Positions 35,089 through 45,841 of a stretch of 64,000 nucleotides of DNA are shown piece after piece; the stretch's first letter is position 1, and every line of letters begins with the position of its first letter. The stretch covers positions 145,467,632 through 145,531,631 of the forward strand of contig OX235270.1 in NCBI GenBank assembly GCA_944472135.2, given 5' to 3'. The notes beneath the pieces are model-generated. The model did not search any database. It was not told the DNA's origin and worked only from the letters and a program-made list of their open reading frames with translations. This DNA comes from Trichobilharzia regenti (Eukaryota; Platyhelminthes; Trematoda; Strigeidida; Schistosomatidae). Made by a program: the position numbers and the translations under genes.

Positions 35089-35528
35089 ATCAGCCATAGG
35101 TCTACACGCTATAGAATCAAGCCACAAAATCGATTTTGACAATATTGAAATAATCCAGAAAAGCATTTCAGAAATCACAAAGAATGTCTCACATCATCAC
35201 CAGAACTTCATATCAAGTGGAATCCAAATTGTCTAAACGGGAATGATGGACTAAAACAGAATCTGACCCGGTTACAACACCTCCCTTCCATCCCCCCGAA
35301 AAGTGACAAAATCAACACGAATGTCATAAGAAAGTTCACTGTGTAAACACACACTGCTTTTATAATTTTACACGCTGATCAAATCCAACAATCTACACTT
35401 GGTTTTGTGGTTAGGTTTCTCGCCTACCATGCACATGGTCCGGGGTTTGACCCCCTGCTAACGCACACCGGATATCTATGGTCGGCCTTCAAAATTTGGG
35501 CTACCGATATCACATGCTGAAAATTCCA
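35089..35528 (+). repeat. Penelope-tail plus SINE duplicate, copy 1
   Basis: Matches 39369-39808 at a constant offset of 4,280 bp with only about 3 mismatches by eye. It starts inside the GIY-YIG protein C-terminus (SAIGLHAIESSHKIDF-type sequence), continues through about 200 bp of non-coding DNA, and ends in the SINE-2 body. Confidence 0.9.
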
Positions 35529-35590
35529 TACGTGTACCAAAAAAATACAGTGTGGAGTCAAGGTGTAACCAAAATCATTAAAAAAATATG
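35398..35590 (+). mobile_element. tRNA-derived SINE-2, copy b
   Basis: Contains GTGGTTAGGTTTCTCGCC, ACCATGCACATGGTCCGGGG, TATCTATGGTCGGCC and TTTGGGCTACCGATATC. It ends in an A-rich tail. The tRNA head starts differently from copy a (TTGGTTTTGTGG instead of GCGTCGGTGG), and the B-box is changed to GGTTTGACCCC. Confidence 0.8.
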
Positions 35591-35844
35591 AGAACCACCC
35601 GTATCTATGAGACAGCATTCTTTTGCTTCGTCTGTGCGGTTTGAATGAATGAGTTTTTCATAAAAATAAGTTAATAAGCACATGAAAGCTAGCGCTGAAA
35701 TATTCTTTCTTAATGCAAGTACATGGTGTGAGGCCGATACTATACAAAGACACTTAACTGTATAGGTCTGAATGGTGTTACAGATATTAATAAACACTCG
35801 TTTTGATTCTGTACATTGTATTACGTCACATTATTACAATCTTT

Positions 35845-37540
35845 GTAAAAACTATATTTGTTAAACCTCAGCGGAACTGAAATGAATGATTCCAAAGTTT
35901 CGTTCGGCAGACGGGTCCGAACTTCTTCAGGGAAATTAATCGAAATTAAAATAACAGAGGTTTATATATATATAAAGGATATCGCTTGTTTTTAAAAACT
36001 TTGTCCACTCTTATGAGTCATGAAACAGGCATCAAAATATAATAAACAAACGAAATTGTATGAGCTGTAATCAAAATTCGACCACTCCGATCGGTTTATG
36101 CACTCACTGCAAACAAATGCAATTTTGAGATGCTCTAGTCCTTCAAAAATGTGGTCAAGAATGTGGATGATACCTTCGTCATAACCAGACGCATAGCACT
36201 GTGTGACTTATCAAAATAAAATCTTATCTATAACAGGCACAGTCTGTTGAATGAACTTTTTCACTTAATAAACAATGTCAGAAACCATCAAGTTTTACAA
36301 AGAGGTTCAATCCGACGAGAATGATTTGGCGTTCTTGGACTGCTTAGTAAAAAGATGATCAGACGATAAACCTGAAATAAACATTTTCAGAAAGCCGACA
36401 AACTAGGACAGATACCCACACTACTATTCAGCACACCCCTTTACCACCAAAGTAACTGTGGCCAAGAATCTGTTTAACCGAGCCAAACGTCTAGTTACTG
36501 AGGAGAAGGAAGAGATCAGCAGGGAACTAAAGTTGGTTCAGTTCACTCTTGAATACAATAATTATCCCAAAGCCTTTATAAAAAGATGTTTAAAATGTTA
36601 GGATAAAGATGAGTCGAAACCTGTTGCCAAGAATTGGGTTAGTATAGCGGTGATTCCATACCGTAAAGAAACATCGGATAAGATAAAGCGAATCCTTAAC
36701 AATCCTGAAATGAAAGTGTATTTTGGAGTAACTGACGCCTTACGCTGTGGGGACTGTAATTCTGTATACGTGGGAGAAACTTCCAGACAGGTGAATATAA
36801 GTGTCTGAAAGTGATTCCAAAGACCACTGTGGACTTGAAGAAGCTGGAAAACAGATCAGCGATTGCACTGCGTCCAGTAGAAACGGGATACAAGGTCGAC
36901 TTTGATAGGACTAAGGTTCTACAGAAAGGTTTTGGTACGTATAAAGAAAGATTGACTGACTGCAGAAGTCCTACATATATGGGTGAATCCCAACAGTTTT
37001 AACAGATGTGAAGGTGTGATGTTAGCTGATGCATGACAATTCTTAATTAATAAATAAATAAATAAAAATGGATATGTATGACTAACCAACCATACTTGGT
37101 CTAAATTCCCGATTGTCTATATCTTCTAATGGAGAGGCTGACAAATGTTTTACAACTGTTGCCGCTTACACACCATTGTATACCGCGTATACAAATATAT
37201 TTCATCATATTCAATTATCGCCGACCATAAGCTTTAGTCGATTATAATCACTAAAATTCTGATGCAAAGTACACTCTGTTTAAAGTGTTTAACAAAAGTA
37301 GGCTAGTATTTGTCACAGATTATACAATTTTGTTTGTTTATTATACATGTTGATGACTGTTTCATGACTCATATGACTGAACAAAGTTTTCAAAAAAACA
37401 AGCGATGTCTTTTTTAAATATATAAACCTCTATTATTTTAATTACTCTCAGATTTTACAAATATAATTTTTACAAATGTCTACCTCTCACTTCCAATTAT
37501 TTTGGAAATATTCGGTCAAATCACAATTCATATACATGAA
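35845..37540 (+). mobile_element. Penelope-like element fragment with terminal inverted repeats
   Basis: The left repeat (about 35845-36085, with TCCGAACTTCTTCAGGGAAA and TGTATGAGCTGTAATC) recurs in inverted orientation at 37325-37540 (GATTATACAATTTTGTTTG, ATAAACCTCTATTATTTTAA). Between them is a plus-strand coding remnant: RT C-terminal end, linker and GIY-YIG endonuclease. Inverted terminal repeats are a known arrangement for Penelope elements. The same noncoding repeat is found again at 45842-47210. Confidence 0.75.
36130..37020 (+). pseudogene. Penelope-like RT C-terminus and GIY-YIG endonuclease, broken
   Basis: Frames switch several times. Near 36155 the RT motif reads VKNVDDTFVIT, normally YVDDTFVI. 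Then follow SDENDLAFLDCLV, a fragment with AKRLVTEEKEEISREL, KNWVSIAVIPYRKET and the GIY-YIG domain start CGDCNSVYVGETSRQV (about 36745-36805), interrupted by stops. The C-terminal end GVMLADA precedes a stop near 37027. Such proteins reverse-transcribe the element RNA and nick the target. In this family the endonuclease follows the RT. Only the 3' half of the gene is present. Confidence 0.75.
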
Positions 37541-38279
37541 TTTTAAATAATCGTTAGTGCAAAACTCCATATTAATTTGTTTATTAGATATATCGCACAC
37601 AGTGAGTGAAACAGTATTATTTACTGAAAGACGTTTCGAACACAATTCGTTGTGCATAGTCATATCAATTATATAATCATTATAATATGGCATTACATAC
37701 TACCAGAGTGTCCAAGTTTTACACAGGAAAATTGCATAACTGCAAGTTTTCAGTAAAAAACGAACCCTGTATTTATCGAGTATTGTTCATTTCAAATCGT
37801 TAATCCTTGTTGGCTACATTCTCAGTTCCTCATAGGTCTCATGTCTTCCTCTGTTTCCACAGGGACTGGACTAGATCCCAGCATCACTTGAATGAAATCA
37901 CTAGAACCTACACTTTGCGGATAATTGAGAATATGGCTAACACATCTAATAAAGATCGGAACAACCTTCTTCACGAAATCTATTAATCAGTTGAAAGCTG
38001 GCGCCATATAACTGCCAATATCCTAATGGTGACATAACATCAACCAGTAGTTGTGAATTCATCACAATTTGCAAACATGGGATCCAGGACTTCAGTCTTT
38101 GACCTGTACTTTATACCTTACAAACCACTAATACTTGTAAGTTTTGGAGGCTTTATGTTTCGATTTAGCACCGGTCACCTCAGACCGCCTCTTACCTTTC
38201 GATAACGAAAAATTCTGAAACTCCCTGGATAAACTGCTGTTCAATAGGTATACCGTAGCTTAAAACTGTGATAGAACTC
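37541..38279. other. No gene recognised
   Basis: About 740 bp between two Penelope fragments. Nothing is recognisable apart from short AT-rich frames. Confidence 0.4.
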
Positions 38280-39235
38280 ACTATCTAACTTATATATGTC
38301 CAAACTAAGTTCACTTTTAACAGTCTGAAAAAATTTGGGTATTGGGTATGTGATATTCATTATGTTTCCACTCTACATGGAATGAGAACAGTTGATGCCC
38401 ATGTCTTTGGAATACATTTTCTGCCACATTTAATGTCAGCGTTGATTTTGTTGAAGTTCTTTGGGTTTGTTTGATATTTCTTCTTCTCATCCGTTATCAG
38501 AGATTGTGCTCGTCTGAGAAGACTTGAAACAACTGATACCTTTGCGATGATCGGGTGTGATGATCCGAAGTCTAAATATTTATTGGAGTGGGTTTTCTTC
38601 CTGAATGTAGATATACTAAAATTTCCGTTTTCCCTCGTCTTAACTAGGCAGTCTAGAAATGGTAGTTCACCGACGTCTGATTCTGCTTCCGAAGTAAACT
38701 GGATTCTGGGAGATACACAGTTTATTTTCTCCAGGAATGAATTGTGTAGATCTCATTTTAGTACTACAAAAGTATCATCCACATATCTTAGCCATATTTA
38801 GGAGTGAGTATGCTTGAAAAGATTTTATCTTCGAATCTATTCATGAAAAGGTCAACAACTATTGGGGAGACTGGTGAACCCATTGCAACACCATTTGTCT
38901 GTCTATATAAATTCCCTTTAAATGTAAAATAATTACTTTCTAGACAGAATTTTAAGCTAATTATTTCACTGGTGTCCAGTGGACATCTTTGTGACAGTGT
39001 TGTATCTCATTCTAGTAGACTGGAAATGATATCAAGACTTTCAATAATAGGGATACTAGTATATAATGAGTTAATATCATAGCTTATCATAATGTCTTCT
39101 TTATCAATTTCCCGGTGTTCTATTCGGGATTTGAAATCATATGAATTTCTTACAATATTTTGAGTGTCCTTTTGTAGTGGTTGTATTACCGAGAGTAAGT
39201 ATTCAGAGAGGCTGTATGTCAGTGAGTATATAAAA
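38280..39235 (-). pseudogene. Penelope-like RT fragment in opposite orientation
   Basis: Minus-strand reading from about 39230: TYSLSEYLLSVIQPLQKDTQ, YDFKSRIEHREIDKEDIMIS, DINSLYTSIPIIESLD, then (near 38795) WLRYVDDTFVVLK with catalytic YVDD, LPFLDCLVKTRENGNFSIST, SSLLRRAQSLITDEKK and TWASTVLIPCRVET near 38350. Stops and frameshifts occur. It stops before the GIY-YIG domain. That domain is instead found on the plus strand starting at the same point (39241). Confidence 0.8.
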
Positions 39236-39240
39236 TAAAA

Positions 39241-39516
39241 TGCTTGGAATGTGATGCGATCTACATCGGACAAACATCTCGAGAAATCAAAATCAGAAGA
39301 AATGAACACAGTAGAGCATCTCTTCGACCACCGAGAAATCCGGTTGAACTAGAAAAACTTGAAAAAACATCAGCCATAGGTCTACACGCTATAGAATCAA
39401 GCCACAAAATCGATTTTGACAATATTGAAATAATCCAGAAAAGCATTTCAGAAATCACAAAGAATGTCTCACATCATCACCAGAACTTCATATCAAGTGG
39501 AATCCAAATTGTCTAA
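39241..39516 (+). pseudogene. Penelope-like GIY-YIG endonuclease fragment
   Basis: Open frame with ECDAIYIGQTSREIKIRRNE, the GIY-YIG motif region with the arginine that follows, then LEKLEKTSAIGLHAIESSHK. The 5' edge abuts a minus-strand RT piece, so RT and endonuclease of a similar element now lie head to head. From 39369 on it is duplicated at 35089. Confidence 0.8.
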
Positions 39517-39808
39517 ACGGGAATGATGGACTAAAACAGAATCTGACCTGGTTACAACACCTCCCTTCCATCCCCCCGAAAAGTGACAAAATCAACACGA
39601 ATGTCATAAGAAAGTTCACTGTGTAAACACACACTGCTTTTATAATTTTACACGCTGATCAAATCCAACAATCTACACTTGGTTTTGTGGTTAGGTTTCT
39701 CGCCTACCATGCACATGGTCCGGGGTTCGATCCCCTGCTAACGCACACCGGATATCTATGGTCGGCCTTCAAAATTTGGGCTACCGATATCACATGCTGA
39801 AAATTCCA
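39369..39808 (+). repeat. Penelope-tail plus SINE duplicate, copy 2
   Basis: Partner of 35089-35528 (offset 4,280 bp, no indel, about 3 mismatches). In this copy the Penelope frame continues upstream to 39241. Confidence 0.9.
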
Positions 39809-39868
39809 TACCTGCACCAAAAAATAATACGGTATGGAATCAAGCTGTAATCAAAAATAAAAAAATAA
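39679..39868 (+). mobile_element. tRNA-derived SINE-2, copy c
   Basis: Contains a good B-box (GGGGTTCGATCCCC), the family body TATCTATGGTCGGCC and CAAGCTGTAATC, and an A-rich tail of AAATAAAAA units. It has the same altered head as copy b. Confidence 0.85.
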
Positions 39869-40621
39869 AGATGTCTTTACCAATTGGCCAGTTTCACAAT
39901 GACAAATGACCTCAGACTGACGAACGATTATCAAGTTAGTAAACTTTGTTTTGATATCATAACAGATGTACTATTACCTTTGTTATTTGGTTTAGTAATC
40001 TTCATTGTTATTTTGACGTTCACAATATGTCCCTTTAACTTGACCTAAGTCTATTTTCTGACCTCTTAACTCTCTGTTATATATATGCTGAGATTTTGTA
40101 AATTCCGGTTTAATAATGCTGCTTTCATAAAGCTATTAACAGCAGCATTAAATAGCGAAATGTCAGTAAAAGTGACAATATCATTTTGTTTTTCATTCAT
40201 TCATTGGGAAATACAAAAACCTTTGTTTATAATCATTATCTAACTTATTCCATCGAAAGCACGTTTCTTTAGGAATTTTTGTCTAGCTATTTCCTGTAAA
40301 TATGCCTGCAGCAATTGGAGACACTGGTAGTAATTTTATTTCATCTGCTTCAGTTGTTTTGTATAGTTTCCATTGAAACTTAATTCCTGTAGATGTCATA
40401 TATAGGTGTGATCATGAAATAATTTCTCCTACTGCTGTTTCATTTCTGATTATACAAGTTCTTGAGTTAGCTTCTAATCGATACAAAGACCTAGTTTTTT
40501 ACATGTACTTTCACATGTTTGGTTTAACTGCTCTTATCCAACTTATCACCTTTGAACTCCTATTGGTCGTTGACTGTCTTAATTTATCAATGTAATTGGC
40601 GTCTCTCTAGATCATTTAAAG

Positions 40622-40709
<88 letters not shown>

Positions 40710-41371
40710 CTGTGGTGGTGTGATGTAGACAATGGGTTCCAATTATTATTGTATATGTCGGAGTTAACGTCTGAATACTATTCCCACAGTTCAATACTGC
40801 ATTAGCATCGAATCAACAATATCAAAAGATAACAGTTCAATAGCATCAACGTAACAATAAACTGAATGTCAGAAAAATTAGGAAAGATAATATTAATAAT
40901 TAGTGCGCTACAATTGCTTAGTTACATAAAACTCTCATTTCTCTGGTGTTTCTGACCACGAAGTTTTGGAAATTATTGCAATCCATTTATACTTTCGAAC
41001 ACTAAACCTGTGGATATAATCTTGTTGACTAGTAATACCTATAACTAAGTGTTTGACATTTTAACACTAACTCATATCTGTAACTGTATATATTGCTGGA
41101 TTTATATGTTCAAGTTGGCCCAAGTCAGTGAGTCTATGGTTTTGGCATCATTTTAGTTAACTGTGCTTAACTGTATTGTATATTCTTTTATTGTTGTTGT
41201 CGCCTGTTGCCCTTCCTGTTATGAACTATTTTGCTTTTGCTGGTGTTGTTCTGATTGTTTTATTCCTTGGTCGCTTCTCTCTAAGTTTTATCTTAATGTA
41301 ACAATTCCTTTCTCAGGCGTGAGGCCAGCAACCACACCCTGCAAACAAAGTTGCTAAAGAAACTTCAGCAC
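39869..41371. other. Mostly unrecognised sequence with a TA microsatellite
   Basis: No supported gene. It includes the (TA)n at 40624-40706. A segment near 40805-40890 (GCATCGAATCAACAATAT, then GAATGTCAGAAAAATTAGGA) is repeated at about 45590-45680. Confidence 0.5.
40624..40706. repeat. (TA)n microsatellite
   Basis: An 83 bp uninterrupted AT/TA run. Confidence 0.95.
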
Positions 41372-41505
41372 GATGAGTCTCTTTGCGCCAAAAGAAAAAG
41401 TCTGTGTGGGGACATGGAACGTCAGCACCATGTACGAGACTGGTAAAGCTGCCCAGATAGCAAACGAGATGAAAAGATTAACGAGGGAACACTATGTATA
41501 TATTT
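41372..41505 (+). pseudogene. LINE family D, endonuclease N-terminus fragment
   Basis: From the ATG, MSLFAPKEKVCVGTWNVSTM followed by YETGKAAQIANEMKRL. GTWNV-x-TMY is the first motif (metal-binding Asn) of AP-type LINE endonucleases of this kind. The frame is lost after about 45 residues. It could be the 5' end of the LINE family whose 3' parts occur at 31.6, 53.8, 58.7, 60.6 and 61.9 kb. Confidence 0.6.
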
Positions 41506-41599
41506 GAATATTCTATTGCATTTCGTTTAATGTAAACCAAAACCATACGCTGAGTAATTGGTTGACGAATATATAAGCTGCACCCTACTGGTGCAGCAG

Positions 41600-42010
41600 A
41601 TCGCGTGTGAGGACAAATACTCGCCGTAGACATTGGCTAGGGGGTAGCGCTATGTTGTGAATTGACAGAAGTTAGAATTCACGGGCTGGCCATTAGATCG
41701 GTTCCCAGTGACTTATTCGTCTACGAGCTAGCTTGCCTTGTAACCAGAAGGTCCTGGGTTCGAATCCTGGTGGGTGCGTACTGCCGAAGAGCCCCAAACT
41801 AGGACGAAACAGCTCTCTGGCAGTACTCTCAGGTTTTCCAATGGTCCTCTAACCACTGTCAACTCATGATGAAATCCTGTAATCAATTAACCAAATCCCT
41901 ACAAACCAACACTTGAATATCATATTTTAGGTGTCTGAAAGGTGTCAAAATCCCCTTGAGGAGGAAGTACGCAACATAAACAGCATCGCCTAATCAATGT
42001 TGTTGTTGTT
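41600..42010 (+). mobile_element. tRNA-related SINE with hammerhead-like core (S1)
   Basis: A B-box GGGTTCGAATCC lies at about 41757-41768, followed by a hammerhead-like fold. Stem I GTACTGCC (41778-41785) pairs exactly with GGCAGTAC (41819-41826). Between them are a core-like CCGAAGA (canonical CTGATGA), GCCC-loop-GGAC as stem II with one mismatch, and GAAAC followed by AGCTCTC. Downstream is CAACTCATGATGAAATCCTG. Related copies are S2 (47660), S3 (48170) and S4 (59990). The schistosome SM-alpha SINE is known to encode a hammerhead; the two core substitutions here make activity unlikely. Confidence 0.7.
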
Positions 42011-42265
42011 GTCATCGTTATGTGATGAATGAATACTGATCAAATAAATAAACGACTTTGTCTAAATTGTCTAGCTATAAAGCAAGTTAAAACAAAATTA
42101 GCAAAAATGATTTATGCGTAAAAATTGATTGTTTTCAGTACACACACACACACACACACATACACACACTCAAGCAATCATAGAAACATAAATAAATAAT
42201 AAGAGGATAAAGTGTGTGTGATTAGGCCTGGAAAAGGATACAGGAATCACAGAGATACATAAGCG

Positions 42266-42306
<41 letters not shown>

Positions 42307-42771
42307 ATATTTTGTATTTACACTGTTGCATAATCAGTTTTCTTTAAAAAAAGTGTCAGTGAAACATTTCTTTTATACAAAAAATAAATAAATAAAGCAA
42401 GCAATTAGCAAAAACAGCGACAGATAAACAGTAAACAAGACACCAGTAGCAAAAAAACAAAACAGAATCAGAATTATGAAAGGCGTGAAATTTGATTACA
42501 CAAGTAGTTAAAAAAGCCGACAAACTCGTTTATGTTTTTTTTTAATTTTTTAGAAAATACCACATTCTTTCGCCTATCTTTTGTTATAGTTATTGAAATC
42601 TGTGAAAATAAATATAATAATTAATAATAATAATAATAATAATAAAACGCCAACTCCGTCAGACGAATCTCCGGGTAAAAACTTCAAGAAACAATCTAGT
42701 AGTAGTGTTATCATAATTTTTGTATACAGAGATATCACTTTGGCTATGATTACTATCATTATTCTTAATTC
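42011..42771. other. 3' flank of the phospholipase gene, with microsatellites
   Basis: Includes (AC)n at 42140-42169, (TA)n at 42273-42303 and AAT repeats near 42625. It should hold the 3' UTR of the phospholipase (minus strand), but no clear minus-strand AATAAA could be assigned. Confidence 0.5.
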
Positions 42772-42965
42772 TTATAACAAAGAGGCTAAGAGCTCAATTC
42801 TATCACGAACTCGATGCAAGTAGGCCTGAGTTTCAACAACCATTTGTAAAAGTTGTTTAACATCAGTGGAATCAAGACACACGTCAGCTGATAATGGAGG
42901 ACTGAGACGAAAGAATGGTACACCGAGTGAACCACACCATGCACTTGCACGATCCACAACTCGAC
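42772..42965 (-). CDS. Calcium-independent phospholipase A2 (group VI-like), last exon
   Basis: Encodes RVVDRASAWCGSLGVPFFRL, then SPPLSADVCLDS and the terminal RVRDRIELLASLL before TAA at 42772. This is the C-terminus of iPLA2-beta (PLA2G6/PNPLA9) enzymes, which hydrolyse the sn-2 fatty acid of phospholipids without calcium. The 3' splice site is a pyrimidine-rich tract ending TTTCTTAG, directly upstream of the exon on the minus strand. The exon begins in phase 1 and combines with the final G of the previous exon to give glycine (GGT), so the two join in frame as ...MSEG-RVVD.... Identification rests on remembered family sequence over three exons and is strong. Confidence 0.9.
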
Positions 42966-44999
42966 CTAAGAAATGAAAAAAAAAAGAAAATGAATAAGGG
43001 GAATGCATATTGTTAGCGAATATTTTTATTTTGCATTTATGTGCATTAATTATTTCATTTCATTCATAGGAATTATTGAGAAGACAGTTGCAGCGAAGAA
43101 AATTTTCTTTTCGGTGAAGTCATCAACTAGGAGGCTGTACATTCGTGTAATTTATAACAAATGGATGGGAAAGTTCCAGAATCATTTCCGGTCAAGGGTC
43201 AGATTAATAAAATTACTATTAAGAATTAAAATGCCGTAAGAAACAGGGGGACGGATGAAACTCAAACAAAGTAGCATCATAATTACTGAGAAGATTGACA
43301 TATTGTGCAATTGGGGGGTTAGAAGTGTAGAAATAACAAAATAGAGAAGATGGTTGGATAAAAAATCTAGTGGGATCATAACTAATGTGACGAATAATTG
43401 TTTATGCAATCAGGGATTAAATATGTAGAAATAATAAAATGACAAAATAGACAAGAAGTTCGGATATGAAAATATGGTAGTATAAATAGGGATTAAGAAA
43501 AACTTAGAAATATCATGAATAAACAGGAAGTTTGGATAAGAAAGCCAATGGGATAGTCACTATTAGAAGAATTACCTGTTTATGATAGCCATGGCAGGGA
43601 CAAAGGTTGGACATTATTTCTTTCGGATACATAGTGTGGGTTTGAGCTTATAGATGGTTAGTGCCTCGGCTATGCCCAGATGTCTTAATTTCACTCCCTT
43701 TGATAGATTTGATCGAATCTAGTCATTTCATTTAAACAATTATATTCTACTAACGATGTAAGTGGCTCCAGCTCAATCAAAAGGCCACAGTAAGTAAGCA
43801 AGTGAGCAATTGAGTGTCGTCAGTAATAGCTACCCGTTGGTTCCTAAAATACCAAAAACCCCCTAAGTGCCTGGTTCAAAGGTGCAGCTCTCAAAGATTA
43901 TATCGACTGATGACAGGCTTCGATTTGAATATTCCTTAACTCATTACAAACCTAATCAATCGTATGTCACTTACTCATTACTCAGTCAGCAAGACGCGGC
44001 TGCTGGCAAGGGCAATACGAGTTATAGTCATCTCAATCAATATAACTTGATAATCTCATCGATTGATTGACTTGCCTACTTCCCATCTTACCTAACACTC
44101 TATGCCTACCTCGAATATTACCACTGACCATATTCTACCACTTAACAAGGGAGATTGACCTCAGGTGTTTGTGTTCTACGACAGCTAGCCCTTTCATAGC
44201 TTCCACATTTGATGACCATATTCCACACAACCATAAGGAAGGATAGAGTAAACTGCTGTTCAGTAGACACATCTACTGATCGATAAACGGATATCATGTT
44301 TATACGCCAGTGATGACGTAATTTGGTAGGTAAGTGGTTAATGAGAGTAAATAGTTGTCTGTTGTTACCTATCGCCGATGCCTTTCCTCCATAGCTTTTG
44401 CTTGAATCTCCCCCCCCCGCCATCACTGTTCCAGGTCGCTGGTCAGCTTGCATTTGAGCAGCCTTCACTCCTCGTCATATTTGGGGCCCACCGGGTCCAC
44501 TACTCCAAAAATACCACCACCAAGAAGACTACAACCAATTTGTCAGCCAAGCTTGTTTACACTTACTTTCCAAACTTGATAACTTGATCTTTATCGAAGT
44601 CTACTGCAAGACGATACTAATGCTGCTTTTGATAATATGTGTCACGATTGTGTGTGAAACCTGGTGATATTACCCAGTTGCCCACACTGAAGTAGGAGTG
44701 AAGTGGAAGTCGTGACCAAGTAAGCCTCGTTGATAATGCCCCAGAGGTTTGAAGTGATAGACATACTGGGAAAACTACCGTTCACCGAAGATGCAAGTAT
44801 ATCCAGCTGACCAGTTTCAGATAGGACACAAGCCTTACAGCTAATGCGTCCTGGGCTCGAGTTCATCAAATTGGATATTACAAATACCAGTTGTCATAAA
44901 TAAATATGACTTAGCCTGATAGACGGAACATGTATTCCAGGTAAATCAATTCAAAGGTTAGTATCTACTTTCTTGCAAAATATAAATATTTAATTTGTG

Positions 45000-45175
45000 G
45001 ATGGTGACTAGCAGTAGTGGAATCCAGGATAACACGCATTTCGTCCTGTCTTGGACTCGTCAACTAGATGTACCTGTATTTTTAGTTAAATGCCCAGACA
45101 CCGTCGAAGCATTTGTACAAGAAGCCGACATGTCAACCTGAGACCGAGGAGCACTTCAGTGCAATAAATCAAGGG
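45000..45175 (-). mobile_element. SM-alpha-like repeat carrying the hammerhead
   Basis: Sequence around the ribozyme. On the minus strand it includes GGTACATCTAGTTGACGAGT, then TCCTGGATTCCACTACTGCT, which resembles the schistosome SM-alpha repeat. tRNA-like promoter boxes could not be placed with certainty, so the outer ends are approximate. Confidence 0.65.
45022..45069 (-). ncRNA. Hammerhead ribozyme (SM-alpha type), one core change
   Basis: On the minus strand, stem I is ATCTAG (45069-45064) pairing with CTGGAT (45027-45022), including one G-U. The core is TTGACGA (45063-45057; canonical CTGANGA). Stem II is GTCC-AAGACA-GGAC, four perfect pairs. GAAA (45042-45039) follows, then a short stem III region and an ATC cleavage triplet (45030-45028) before stem I closes. 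All helices and the GAAA box are present. The single departure is C to T at the first core base, a position known to matter for catalysis, so activity may be reduced or lost. It lies in the last intron of the phospholipase gene, in sense orientation, about 160 bases after the donor site. Confidence 0.8.
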
Positions 45176-45229
45176 GAAAATCTAAAATTCAGTTTAAATA
45201 TATAAATATATTCTTGAAAACTAACTCAC

Positions 45230-45407
45230 CTTCTGACATGGTTGCAACTTCAACAAGTATACGACCAAGAAAACTGAAACCAAGAACAGATCGATAGGTT
45301 TCCATAATATTCTGTGGACGAAACACATCCACTGTTTCTACAGGTATAACAGGCATTCGACCAGTTCCCAGGGAAACAACTACAGCTATTGGAGTTATAG
45401 GTTTATT
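45230..45407 (-). CDS. Calcium-independent phospholipase A2 (group VI-like), penultimate exon
   Basis: Encodes NKPITPIAVVVSLGTGRMPV, then ETVDVFRPQNIMETYR and GRILVEVATMSEG. VVSLGTGR and VDVFRPxN are strongly conserved in the patatin-like domain of PLA2G6 orthologues. The exon is 178 bp. The acceptor is probably the CAG at 45410-45408, preceded by a pyrimidine tract (CTTCTTCCCTTCAA). The donor GTGAGT follows 45230. It starts in phase 0, matching the previous exon's end, and leaves one base (G) for the next exon. An acceptor 21 bases upstream would add seven residues but has a poor pyrimidine tract. Confidence 0.9.
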
Positions 45408-45589
45408 CTGTTGAAGGGAAGAAGACAACTTTTTTTTCAGAACAGTAAAAAGAACAGATTAAAAATCTTCAAACGAATGGATACTGAAGAAAGAGTACTC
45501 TTTTCGATAAATTCATCATCAGGCTCTACATTTATACATACATTATAGTGAATGAATGAGTTAGTGTTATGAACGACATTAATGTTTAA

Positions 45590-45680
45590 ATAACATCGAA
45601 TCAATAATATTGATAGACTACAGCTGAAACGCATCAACATAGAATGAGCTGAATGTCAGAAGAATTAGGAAGGATAATGG
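45590..45680 (+). repeat. Dispersed repeat shared with 40805-40890
   Basis: Shares ATCGAATCAATAATAT, a GCATCAAC block, and CTGAATGTCAGAAGAATTAG with the segment near 40.8 kb. The family is not known. Confidence 0.45.
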
Positions 45681-45841
45681 TACAAATTCATGAGTTTATA
45701 GCTTCTACTGAAAGCCAGGGCAGTAGTAGTGGCTGGACTTGCTTGTGGTTGTTTCAGGCGAATCGCAATACAATAGATTAAAAATCACTGCGTACAAAGG
45801 ATCAGCCGCAAATTCAAACTAAGTAATTTTATGAGCCAATT

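Larger units (their letters stand above)
42966..45229 (-). other. Phospholipase intron (last), 2.26 kb
   Basis: Bounded by GTGAGT at 45224-45229 (donor) and TTCTTAG (acceptor) on the minus strand. It contains the hammerhead repeat at 45022-45069 in the sense orientation and otherwise unrecognised sequence. No coding exon was seen between. Confidence 0.85.

Noticed and set aside
34996..35178. Frame with an alternating Ile-Tyr run (also at 40612-40794)
   Set aside because: Translation of (TA)n microsatellites; no protein family supports it.
42593..42823. Plus-strand frame with an asparagine run
   Set aside because: It is antisense to the phospholipase exon and includes an AAT microsatellite.
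44640..44880. B-box-like GGGCTCGAGTTC as another SINE
   Set aside because: No A-box at suitable spacing and no second copy in the window; too weak to list.
45305..45325. GGACGAAAC-like string as another hammerhead
   Set aside because: It lies in a coding exon of the phospholipase, and no core CTGANGA or pairing stems surround it.
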